Of a DNA stretch of 64,000 nucleotides, positions 55,101 to 57,399 are shown one piece after another; the first letter of the stretch is position 1; each line of letters opens with the position of its first letter. The DNA is from Christensenella sp. UBA6345. Its GTDB lineage: Bacteria; Bacillota; Clostridia; Christensenellales; UBA1242. A program made the position numbers and the translations under genes. Location of the stretch: positions 1 through 64,000 of the forward strand of contig DJSB01000048.1 in NCBI GenBank assembly GCA_002437945.1, read 5' to 3'. Below the pieces are notes generated by a model. The model searched no databases, was not told the origin of the DNA, and saw only the letters and a list, made by a program, of their open reading frames with translations.

Positions 55101-55132
55101 ATTAATAAAAATGTGCCTAACTTTTTAACCAT
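37157..55132 (-). CDS. Giant surface lipoprotein B with GLUG beta-helix modules (about 5991 aa)
   Basis: This is a giant exported lipoprotein and paralogue of its left neighbour. I chose the ATG at 55132 because GGAGA lies 6 nt upstream; the ATG at 55150 lies upstream of that site. The signal peptide VKKLGTFLLIILSSVLML ends in the lipobox LYGC. Ig-like regions follow to about residue 1125. Module 1 begins near 1126, a BIG2-like domain near 2137-2175, a conserved VSITVDGKSEGIVAKG element near 2656, and further modules near 2920, 3417, 4237, 4935 and 5280. The first four beta-helix caps, the BIG2 domain and the VDG element lie at almost the same residue numbers as in A. The C-terminus (Tyr-, Lys- and Asp-rich, ending GTIFKI) lacks the Listeria-Bacteroides repeats and any anchor. 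It has its own promoter and terminator. Function is unknown; a surface fibre or adhesin is the inference. Confidence 0.9.
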   Translation of the reverse strand: MVKKLGTFLLIILSSVLMLYGCGDPYKNFALSVSTQDIVLYLNNDEENTDYPSSTTINVKVAGTSKSISGGITITQYAFNGVDDIVNVKLVSGTTSSKDGATYKVSAIKAGRGKLTITTNEGNKTEDINIVVYVPVKGASFTSSPIAVKYGGFVDLSKYMTYLPEDTNQKEMTYYIADSSDSSSVSDGTGITETVYARINDNILTSRKVDSYPMNNGEKYINVYGVSKYDSSIRTQTITVPVLEIVDESEFVLETTAEDGTFALTKNNLGYYDIILGHNIPTNPYVYSRELTVKLSSDYTIDQKYSITSNKDNKETDSKSIFEATSKVEDQDRYSYSGIKQEYPYKKYDITQIKTGTEIFELYVDRVGYEGMFTMTIKVRIIVKDFATELNAYDSNGNNVFTEGYKLVVYNAYGNNSLGTPLSISLAPNPDNNYKVSLSISNAPSVDGNSGLTLTLANGTPVYDGSVLDSGTKIFIKHSYTDELITDILAQEYPPTINLTYYYNLAPSGVSSENYVTYSISKSIAMEMKLGVTDIRIPSTNSEIKINAVTGKAINKNNDTALTNNVESSNRQALYDDAGQTTDDTEIVLATIDNQPADLKELISSIKVLSVNEQPSTMDAMNNKYFSIVYKEGKIIGRNNRLVLEPNLQAEQARVVLEISTTNDIVKRVTIDIFVPITYGPETADKVHIEINNEKEVSSDIYFVEKHNYYIGYTEQFEFYDENYQPTEEDGIKDIIRYTTFEKLTLAIDSRVGINVYNYVVLNDAEGNPHISKVNYNSNIIINQNREYFNVEYDQGSDMPYIVTKKVKTPSDNGIPVEIKISGYNNNGDAVEFTKVFYLVIIEPITSISLTPENRTVYVSNSLGSLKEEASKVNYSVITYPVTATLNENVDITYSFDDKKVLYSLRGVDANGQEIDDCDITVGDILTLIADPNIRNNFTVQAIYKYATGGRLTTIEEKANRYSSLTDTAIDSKTIIDAIFSRNIVIDIYAQLKQYSKPIVTTKTQLTIKKAQAVEKIIPSVGESGLYFDTRLINENNVGKTITFNVLPQDAYNKTLIAEIEDDGVARIIKGVDSDNRIIGNQIVIAPSLRAGRTYIRISAEDSYYYDRSTNKDSPSKYLEISIRVADGSKEYPFEISDPQGFLGIAEDIASGNNKYYYMLTQSFTMAGEKIRPFGTFAGGINGEFTYNIGGIYYSQQHSIQNLTIEENVNCDNLTSQYKNPEYGYGLFSQLTETAEIENLILNDIQYDFVLTSSNNFNDMISIGSIAGINKGKINNNFVTGSINVVSDISNVNVGGLTGKTVSVLSIDEDIIQVADGESNSYDSKSKITGIITGKDSNSDFTNNSYNSNVAIVFKGTSKLDSLLENTQELPNINLGGVSGTFRTYTEYKYPTRSFDGNGNVVYIKGILGSKDNYNLTLSNSDPVPDTRELGTGITAMQYASEMFKSLYNLNVVANITSITNDNNALPANIGGVVGYSDSTLADNIEVLPVKLYGYKNIGGVFGFANASHIMSTLVEFANQGQTGIDTATIVGATNVGGMVGYGIDVNIAYSYVRAYFNGQSIDNSTYYGNMLLFESNEAVKSIGGLIGTLDSRGINEEINSKVNGVDSNGFEKQLGVNNAVYSFINQISTFTSSSNIRNSYFNADINAGYTQLSNDVYVGGLVGNVLKNKSGDITSYNSNNTPSTSIKALNIKDSYVYGNIARYSVPTYSLINYVPQDSIGFKNISSDNNPDYSRYHEGKVTYYVIGTLLTNTVGDTVMNGDFTRRIENTGTDTQINLNNFIKENGCEVIKVEIEYVFEEYVDEENPDEKYLKTIVTFSVVDNFSHIIGNDTMTLTTLTEKEVYNDDGNTGEGNTPSEGGGNTDKTKIYTVKTTNSINTTYGKNVELENVYTQINNYGTIIDQNVNNGNSYKLFDIVSEGKVTIKIITTIVDGTQQEVEDKTVYTSSDLQYNYASLKDQSIYNRENRTFKVDIATDDTTKNEDGSTKQDYTQPWIICEGINNNLPVLFDVDSHTKLLFKILPTNITINILDEKYKALAFNNLSFVKDGENLVLFYNELTTNTNRVYGNLNKYRLVTSYTDSDLYNMSVDDAGLTTIDSYIYPLVPISFDLDIADISKYGLSAIYDKGINITSSNRSVLEIVNSNTIRTVGTGTTVLKVSSKLDSSITKSINILVVSGISDFNLYQSKNLSVNENKVISYNEKPSDESAISHIIDTTYQYWTDTINEDSADLIDFNNTYVKNTSVGFILEVSDEGEGQALVNNVQLEKGVTYLYNSFGEFNFRGNYNGIFEFSITPFIKSEDAGFGTTLTETASSGKKINNCIVLEKLKKFYKFNIIPRAESITIDKAFANLDPVSTLDLTITTITSSFTKIGESYEVDEVVYARVIDTITNRSNGSFTLDMTGTGTNNSLLNIELLEEKIEETDNVLKVKLIQKIRISFNAEKYRNRTGGVTYNLNDVNYRIEFYPYSNTDLLSTFDIKIIPRNVNEVKMSYYASAETMEGGFYPQEEKSEYIVPARSGLLKLELTPNFSNADYITLTVDDDMGPMVAFAQQLAVVSGNETNYITGYQTIIEQPEYLPGFKGLKLKNQSMIIDGSQIYYNNWYYVLVTLNSNVQENQPITFRATSYKTYTNPVTGRKEETEIRSDIITLKAQPLPSVSITVDGKSEGIVAKGSTVELEVNAVNFEGDIVLSASTANNDAKNVEVYKDVTTGKWYLNINVGATAGDTVIVNATASKTINNILENVTSSIKLYIVEYLITGIRVEGTTYIDGRYEYEALSGTTHPLKVILDTVKDSKNTYANTLIGAFENEASGITIPYGSGDYINNWWRLNSNNEYESMFRNTTYTNFQFASLTMSDFNNTHYFAIKTKKVSNTDVISYRLKYYYDNKGVPSLYTNINYGYDIYELTFDFVLVIKDNSTYDHPNPIETVEEFMALGGLNTDGTNNEIGAVTEGHYILVNDIVLDNYYPFSANFSSLDGNGHYITIKGFNTDKYKAGNVTNIGLFETVSENTVIKNITIDISDMLIKSSQARAMLRQDPEASTPDIDLMGVTSFTFGILAGENNGSITNAKIISTKSVSTNGSSRIDGNNLLIASTTGYIDGSLVDARVGGLVGINNGTISNSYVGLNAVNYDDIGTSEERHSNVKEKYTTLTTYPFTLIGGKNISAFVNTNNGIVANCYALGVGVINTGVIFEGTNTAGFVVDNSESGNIFNSMVEGIRVENYRASQEVSLEGKGFIGGFVYQNSGKISNAYSNIYITTNSGGSGGFVYNNDGSITNAYSTAKNSNNSWAHGAFTGIDDDSEYNNNGTYLSCFYLVYEGEVANELEPAIGLSGKASTAESANNNNPFRDTGSFNGFNFAAGQDVNNVWLIDNDNFNYGPRLVSASSVDTFSHRVLVDTVVDADTNQARYDYEYDNNEYYGSDINPLLVNNATEFVTFIINNSRRVNLGNNTSAYVFGITSESNSQSSSVSANMPHYVRIINNLDFSQIILNNLVVDGKHINDIVFAGRLDGNGMTISGLRLVDQNQSTIHENYGLFNQIGLTSDQKNELTKNSATNTTVKTSIMNINIEITGVDSAQAVKVGTLAGSIYDTALINIKLSGESGVYVRGQNIVGGLAGLIINTDNSNNIVDITTDNVSVVATFSSSTGNVTDVTTLDTDAILKNGDNNYIYYNSYALDKTNTVANLRKMSYAGSIAGIINGNNRSNMPSTLLSNTDTTYRVIDDNNSATENIRKSQTKPSESKIYRLTVQNGGYIAADHAGGLFGLVDENTHIKSSKYLIGEILGDGEVSDPAFVQEIRGYNYAGGIVGENYGMLEQVYVEYISEIQKEVDSNFNTGKKATGEKDNLFGDTIATGIGGIAGYSGVMPILTGDKLTYYEINSGTFVGSIIVDSYSRVNVINARAKSAGGIVGVSAGANFFGHVYTTASVYASSYIGGLIGLYNKGITNDNLYTQDGLLQLDYAFALNQWTSDVKSIVSNNLWQSLSGKLSDQSFKVTFPEIGNTLKTGATDMDITYSSSDTIKAYAGSLIGYVNKQQDGTNYVSGEYDDNGVKFEGKGAVTLGRRTQLIGLSESAFKDYNKPSNVKFNFSTVISTTFNDANILKNNIYYVGYDSHDKKAIVNYDDTNDSNHYYTPSFDGQTLETTVDNYTPYYDAKLRNASTYVGDQLKLSTILGKNSNKSLFNMYIWDTLTLDKVDPASGSKIWRINEDFPEYIIGIFSNFVTITTDGEYDEKIIKQTSTRNQFFLIDGANNNTINISSQLVKPFEGTMIGIQKDNKNSTLKFKVNTFDSSIFKSLKNASFSNIDFEITIEEDLEIDTVDYYGFIANIVDTCSFNNSTIKIINKGDNTISHKINLMSMGLAFGRSVDTSINNVVLDTTDLAGNIILNNKTTGSISSNIAKLNIGGFVGESIRTTGNGINIVANTGNNKKIVVSDTINTEINIGSLFGSTSGSTIENINVEQLNKQDINNIIVVYSNASANTSASINYGGMIGNMNNSQLSTVYVGGNIEFGSTTVSENYSANIGGAVGRAINSNLQDINVNEYVYNEETTKDNNKVVETNRSIISTTTSMKVNIKNIGDKANTYTIGGIVGSGINTIIGGNRNSKLVSSNALPIKVTYNSDTVNESSLSNIIVGGVVGQLTNNSDSSGLFKVYNIGAINIDNNKKSNKYIGGIVGRAMGGKYEAIYNVGEIQLKESDPSSYNIGGIMGTSETNSSQNSLILTKFINFADINIIAMKTGAKEYVDAKPSADQNRLVGGVAGKMEGDGSNYEGGYTLARLLYTTDKTVQLGVKNQDNKGINGIAYANTQARNVYFVLEFMPYSNFTNNSAQSNGAVVIANNDTTTQSGGIPYAQLVPVLNKKLSKYFVCDSGTLDVQFATKSKSDGSKYSTNLPTVFKNDNNSEVEEIDINKVIYDLIETNGNDNNESNNNEYGSVGVGSKLNPIYFNTAKSNINTYILNPNYFYIFNNDVINEKTIKIDSDGSFNGLITTNNRNNLPTVKLDNLSTNYGFISNIKVLFDYTNSNNKYAIIENNYGNIVNCITYNIINTTSVTFSDSVSAFVYNNHGNIVQSGSTILIVANSVNFASGGNNQLSGFVNNNFADGFIKDCYSTMSIINSSSDLVFLRNANIISGFVVDNQGVIETSYYAGKINANVGSVFASNNDGTIRKCYYDGEAMSIKNDKVDYLDSKDVKTSNDGAGIRFVKTQTMLESSDSVRTFFKYALATTFVPSSWKYDVNSNEDEFYNFGYATINSADKVITLLNFDGSDYSPILSQLSGVEVEKRYFPIIHAGQLNALSSYQDNSSFKGFILLTNIDMSKINFNGEINNTTKNYNSYFALKKNFNGLNHIIRNLSITSANQNASVGLFAIIESASTVSNLKLYDFVLKFDTNNVQTGALAGQNNGIINNVIVDNVTIETKNTNNVGGIVGVNNKDINYSIVRDSTITGSEDVGGMVGKMKNGNIIGDGIFYNINDVTINGQRHVGGLVGNSLDNSKIEKIRVGNQTKITAKYISDTNRLLYDSIANGETKVNSNTLDSVKDKLLNADTAIGGIVGLLSGGTMQNCTINGVELTGDNGVGGIAGIAEANTIISITDRNYNWSSSAKSVKINGRFVLGGVVGLNKGTIQGYGSIRSYISANIGENTNNFNTAVGGVAGINTGAIRNVEVNGSTINGDRLFGGIAGLSTQGTIYNCYVASTTFNYLSNDDIDQDTGYMGDSLRMGISNANHGWTNNDFNSYFGLGGRGASNILECSEIDNAVAIEYGGIETKLGSNTKIAGKNAFKPLFGFITGAKYGTNVTSTYSSSSSQFNNLIDEYRIYRLRITSSTVYVAFKRDTNTVAREIKKGVRKLKLYGNTTSQALLYGDVNYYKYDSSIYNEINGFDSDLNEYTNDAASKNIDALQYLGELSKWDSSYAKKVEMAKDDYYYYGLYKYYKHDKYGDYYNALKMTAYPGMSIDFGNSYFDAKEYKSDTQNYDAGGTFGKFPATYWSGTIFKI
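37900..42440 (-). repeat. Beta-helix modules 4-6 of giant lipoprotein B
   Basis: Three divergent caps are seen: NQFFLIDGANNNTINISSQL with VKPFEGTMIG, NPIYFNTAKSNINTYIL with GSFNGLITT, and FPIIHAGQLNALSSYQD with NFNGLNHIIRNLSI. GLUG units follow, such as VGGIVGVNNKDINYS, VGGMVGKMKNGNI, IGGIVGLLSGGTMQNC and FGGIAGLSTQGTIYNC. Confidence 0.65.
42650..46375 (-). repeat. Beta-helix modules 2 and 3 of giant lipoprotein B
   Basis: The caps HPNPIETVEEFMALG...LDGNGHYITIKGF and NPLLVNNATEFVTFI...GRLDGNGMTISGLRLV are near-identical in pattern to modules 2 and 3 of protein A. GLUG-like units include VGGLVGINNGTISNSYVG, AGGIVGENYGMLEQVYVE and AGGIVGVSAGANFFGH. Confidence 0.65.
50000..51760 (-). repeat. 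First beta-helix module and GLUG array of giant lipoprotein B
   Basis: The cap YPFEISDPQGFLGIAEDI...IRPFGTFAGGI is followed by about seven GLUG motifs: VGGLTGKTVSV, LGGVSGTF, IGGVVGYSDSTL, IGGVFGFANAS, VGGMVGYGID, IGGLIGTLDSRG and VGGLVGNVLKN. Confidence 0.65.
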
Positions 55133-55314
55133 GGTATATCTCCAACTCATTAGTAGTTATGCTGTCTTAATCATACTTGTAAGTTGTAATCAAATAACAA
55201 CTTATTAATCCAATCTAAACTAAAGCAATAAAGTGTCTATAGTAGTATGATTTGTAGGTGTATAAAGCAAACCAAAACTAATAGATTGTATTATTTAGTA
55301 TAATCAAAATGCGC

Positions 55315-55355
55315 GGGAATATTTAATATATTATATATATAAATATTATCTTCCC
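55315..55355 (-). promoter_or_regulatory. 5'-terminal hairpin of the giant B mRNA
   Basis: The predicted transcript begins within about three bases of GGGAA (55351-55355), which pairs with TTCCC at 55315-55319, with further AT pairing inside. A stem at the extreme 5' end is a known way of slowing decay of long mRNAs. About 180 nt of unstructured leader follow before the ribosome binding site. Confidence 0.45.
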
Positions 55356-55363
55356 TAAACACA

Positions 55364-55392
55364 ATTATATTGACTTTTAAAAAATATGTCAA
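55364..55392 (-). promoter_or_regulatory. Perfect-consensus sigma-A promoter of giant lipoprotein B
   Basis: TTGACA (55387-55392), a 17-bp spacer and TATAAT (55364-55369) match at all twelve positions. The predicted start is near 55357, giving a leader of about 225 nt. It lies beyond the spoIIID terminator, so the giant gene is expressed independently and probably in vegetative cells. Confidence 0.8.
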
Positions 55393-55421
55393 ACAACTTA
55401 TTGTGCTATATTAAAAATAAC

Positions 55422-55453
55422 AAAAAAAGTGGGGCAATTATTTACCCTACTTT
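55422..55453 (-). terminator. Terminator of spoIIID
   Basis: A 9-bp stem with one imperfect pair (55426-55434 with 55445-55453) overlaps the spoIIID stop region and is followed by a T-run in minus sense (A-run 55422-55428). Confidence 0.65.
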
Positions 55454-55699
55454 ATTTCTTAATTTGAGATATTTTTGTTTGGTTGCTTCTCCACCGCGTA
55501 TATTTCTTTGGTCAAAATTAAAATCCAATATTTCTTTCACTTGGCGATACAATCCCATATTAATCGCTTTGAGTTTTTTCGAAACATCTATATGAACTGT
55601 ACTTTTACTTAATTCAAAATGAATAGCAGTCTTTCGTATAGTAGATCTCGTGTTAATGATATAATTAGCAAGATTCTCGGGTCTAGATAATATTGACAT
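55442..55699 (-). CDS. spoIIID: Sporulation transcription factor SpoIIID
   Basis: SpoIIID is a DNA-binding regulator that reshapes sigma-E-dependent transcription in the mother cell. The 85-residue protein follows the B. subtilis protein closely. A helix-turn-helix (about 15-42, STIRKTAIHFELSKSTVHID) is followed by the VKEILDFN helix and the basic C-terminal RGGEATKQKYLKLRNK. An AGGAGA ribosome binding site precedes the ATG. A sigma-E-type promoter lies about 20-50 bp upstream, fitting the known regulation. In many Clostridia spoIIID lies beside spoIIQ; here acpP separates them. Confidence 0.95.
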   Translation of the reverse strand: MSILSRPENLANYIINTRSTIRKTAIHFELSKSTVHIDVSKKLKAINMGLYRQVKEILDFNFDQRNIRGGEATKQKYLKLRNKVG

Positions 55700-55720
55700 A
55701 CACTTCTCCTATTTTTTATA

Positions 55721-55749
55721 TGTGTATGACAACATTTGACAAAATATTA
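55721..55749 (-). promoter_or_regulatory. Candidate sigma-E promoter of spoIIID
   Basis: On the minus strand TAATATT (55743-55749), 14 bp and CATACACA (55721-55728) fit the sigma-E consensus KMATATT-N14-CATACNNT except for the last base. Spacing and distance to the gene are right. Confidence 0.6.
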
Positions 55750-55820
55750 CAAAGTTAAACAATAAAAAACACAAATATATTTTTATTAAAAACAATTAAT
55801 CATAAAAAATGTTGTTTAAC

Positions 55821-55846
55821 AAAAAAAAGCCAACCAACTAATGGCT
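55821..55846 (-). terminator. Terminator of acpP
   Basis: A short AGCCA/TGGCT stem (55828-55832 with 55842-55846) is followed by an eight-base T-tract in minus sense (A-run 55821-55828). It lies about 20 bp past the acpP stop. Confidence 0.5.
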
Positions 55847-55866
55847 GACTATTTTTATTAATTAAA

Positions 55867-56103
55867 TTATTTATTATCCTGATTGGCTTCGATAACTTTA
55901 ACGATATCTTCAACAGTCTTAAGTTTAATCGCTTCTTCATCTGGAATAGTAACATGAAATTCAGTTTCCAAAGTCATAAGCAATTCTACCAAATCTAAAG
56001 AGTCTGCACCTAAATCTTCAAGAATTCTTGATTTAAGTTGAATTCTCTCTTCTTTAATACCCAATTGACTGGATAGTAAACTCTTAATCTTATCTAGTAT
56101 CAT
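55867..56103 (-). CDS. acpP: Acyl carrier protein
   Basis: ACP carries growing acyl chains on a 4'-phosphopantetheine arm during fatty acid synthesis. The 78-residue acidic protein has the attachment motif DSL with Ser35 (LGADSLDLVELLMTLE) and the usual four-helix pattern. A GGAGG ribosome binding site precedes the ATG. It has its own sigma-A-type promoter and terminator and stands alone, without fabD, fabG, fabF or plsX, between the spoIIQ-like gene and spoIIID. A housekeeping role is likely; a dedicated role cannot be excluded. Confidence 0.95.
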   Translation of the reverse strand: MILDKIKSLLSSQLGIKEERIQLKSRILEDLGADSLDLVELLMTLETEFHVTIPDEEAIKLKTVEDIVKVIEANQDNK

Positions 56104-56132
56104 GGCATTCCTCCAAATATATTGCTAACCTA

Positions 56133-56161
56133 ATTATAGAAAATAAATTTATTAATGTAAA
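56133..56161 (-). promoter_or_regulatory. Sigma-A promoter of acpP
   Basis: TTTACA (56156-56161), a 17-bp spacer and a perfect TATAAT (56133-56138) lie about 30-60 bp before the acpP start. Confidence 0.65.
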
Positions 56162-56229
56162 GCAATTAAAAAACATTTTTTATAATCAGCATTTATTGTT
56201 AGAATTAACCATACTTTTACAATTATTCA

Positions 56230-56808
56230 TTATTTTGTTTCTAGATTAAGATAAGTTGCCGGGTTAACTTTTACATTATTTTCAGTCACTTCAAAATGTA
56301 AATGATTACCTAAATTAAGTTCGTTAGTACCAGAGTTACTTACTTTACCAATAACACTACCACGACTAATTTTGTCACCCTTTTTCACATTAACATTTTC
56401 ATCAAGACTAGAGTAATATGTTTTTAAGTTGTTATTATGTTCCAATACTACAACAGTACCATTAAGATGATTAGAATATACATCAGCAACCACACCGTCC
56501 AAGCAAGCGAATACTTCACTATTTTCAGCAGCAGTTAAACATACACCTTTATGTGCTTCCCATTGTTTTAAAGTACTATTCCATACAAGTCCTTTGTCGT
56601 TATAATTCTTGGCAACAGTAAAACTTAATAGTGGACTATAAAAACTTACCGGTTCAGCATTAACTGGATTATTGTCATCAACCTTTGACTTATTGGCAGA
56701 AACAACCACTATTGTGCTAATAACAACCATCATTAAAGCCAAGCCTATTATATAGCCATACTTCCTTAAAAATGTTAAAAATGCTTCCTTCCCACTTTTT
56801 TCTTTCAT
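56230..56808 (-). CDS. spoIIQ: SpoIIQ-like M23-family protein
   Basis: SpoIIQ is a forespore membrane protein that interacts with SpoIIIAH across the intermembrane space during engulfment. I chose the ATG at 56808 because GGAGG lies just upstream; a longer frame to 56865 lacks such a site. One membrane segment (about 17-38, YIIGLALMMVVISTIVVVS) is followed by an M23 domain. The HxH motif is present (NHLHFEV). The first ligand motif, normally HxGxD, reads AHKGVC, so the Asp zinc ligand is Cys. A candidate sigma-F promoter stands upstream, and spoIIID is nearby as in other Clostridia. A general M23 envelope protein is the alternative. Confidence 0.75.
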   Translation of the reverse strand: MKEKSGKEAFLTFLRKYGYIIGLALMMVVISTIVVVSANKSKVDDNNPVNAEPVSFYSPLLSFTVAKNYNDKGLVWNSTLKQWEAHKGVCLTAAENSEVFACLDGVVADVYSNHLNGTVVVLEHNNNLKTYYSSLDENVNVKKGDKISRGSVIGKVSNSGTNELNLGNHLHFEVTENNVKVNPATYLNLETK

Positions 56809-56834
56809 TTTAAATCCTCCATTTATTATTGTTA

Positions 56835-56863
56835 AATAATATCCATATTGTAGCATTGTATAC
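56835..56863 (-). promoter_or_regulatory. Candidate sigma-F promoter of the spoIIQ-like gene
   Basis: GTATA (56859-56863), 14 bp and GGATATTATT (56835-56844) resemble the sigma-F pattern GYATA-N15-GGNNANANT. One -10 position differs and the spacer is one base shorter than the optimum. It ends about 27 bp before the chosen start. Confidence 0.45.
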
Positions 56864-56872
56864 ATAATTTAA

Positions 56873-57322
56873 TTAAAAACTTTGCAAAATTAATGGGTAT
56901 CCTACTAATATGTAATTGTCATACTCGGCTATTTGAATATTGTATCTATCATATGTTGTGCCTGTATTAAGTCTACTTGAATATCCTGTATACACCACAC
57001 AAGTGTCCAATTTTTCCACGCTATATCTACTTACGTGCAGACTATTAATAATATCTTTTGCCTTACCATTATCTATCTTTAATGTGATGCCATATATAGT
57101 ATCAATTAACGGATAATAGTTATTAAAATCATTTTTACTAAAAGTTAATATTGCACTAGAACCATTATACACAACATCTTTATATATAGTACCTGCGGAC
57201 TTTGGACACGACACATAACACTCATCAAACGTTTTTATATAATCACATAGTCCATGTTTTTGTGTAATACCCAAAACAACAATCAATGAAATAAAAAAAA
57301 TAAAACCAAGTAATCTTTTCAT
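56873..57322 (-). CDS. Small exported protein of unknown function
   Basis: I do not recognise a characterised family. The 149-residue protein has an N-terminal hydrophobic segment (about 3-20) that could be a signal peptide or anchor. Four cysteines lie beyond it (residues ~26, 35, 39 and ~107). The C-terminal motif YNIQIAEYDNYILVGYPLI resembles short conserved tails of small clostridial secreted proteins, but I cannot name one. It lies upstream of the spoIIQ-like gene and on the same strand, so a sporulation link is possible. An AGGAGA ribosome binding site precedes the ATG. Confidence 0.65.
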   Translation of the reverse strand: MKRLLGFIFFISLIVVLGITQKHGLCDYIKTFDECYVSCPKSAGTIYKDVVYNGSSAILTFSKNDFNNYYPLIDTIYGITLKIDNGKAKDIINSLHVSRYSVEKLDTCVVYTGYSSRLNTGTTYDRYNIQIAEYDNYILVGYPLILQSF

Positions 57323-57399
57323 ATAGTCTCCTACATAATGATTAACTTGGTTTTTATTAATTATACATTTTACTTGTTGGTTTATATAAATATTGTCGA

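Noticed and set aside
13324..55150. Many 60-120-residue frames on the opposite strand inside the giant genes and in rpoB, rpoC and fusA
   Set aside because: They overlap strongly conserved or clearly coding sequence, lack ribosome binding sites and show no recognisable domains.
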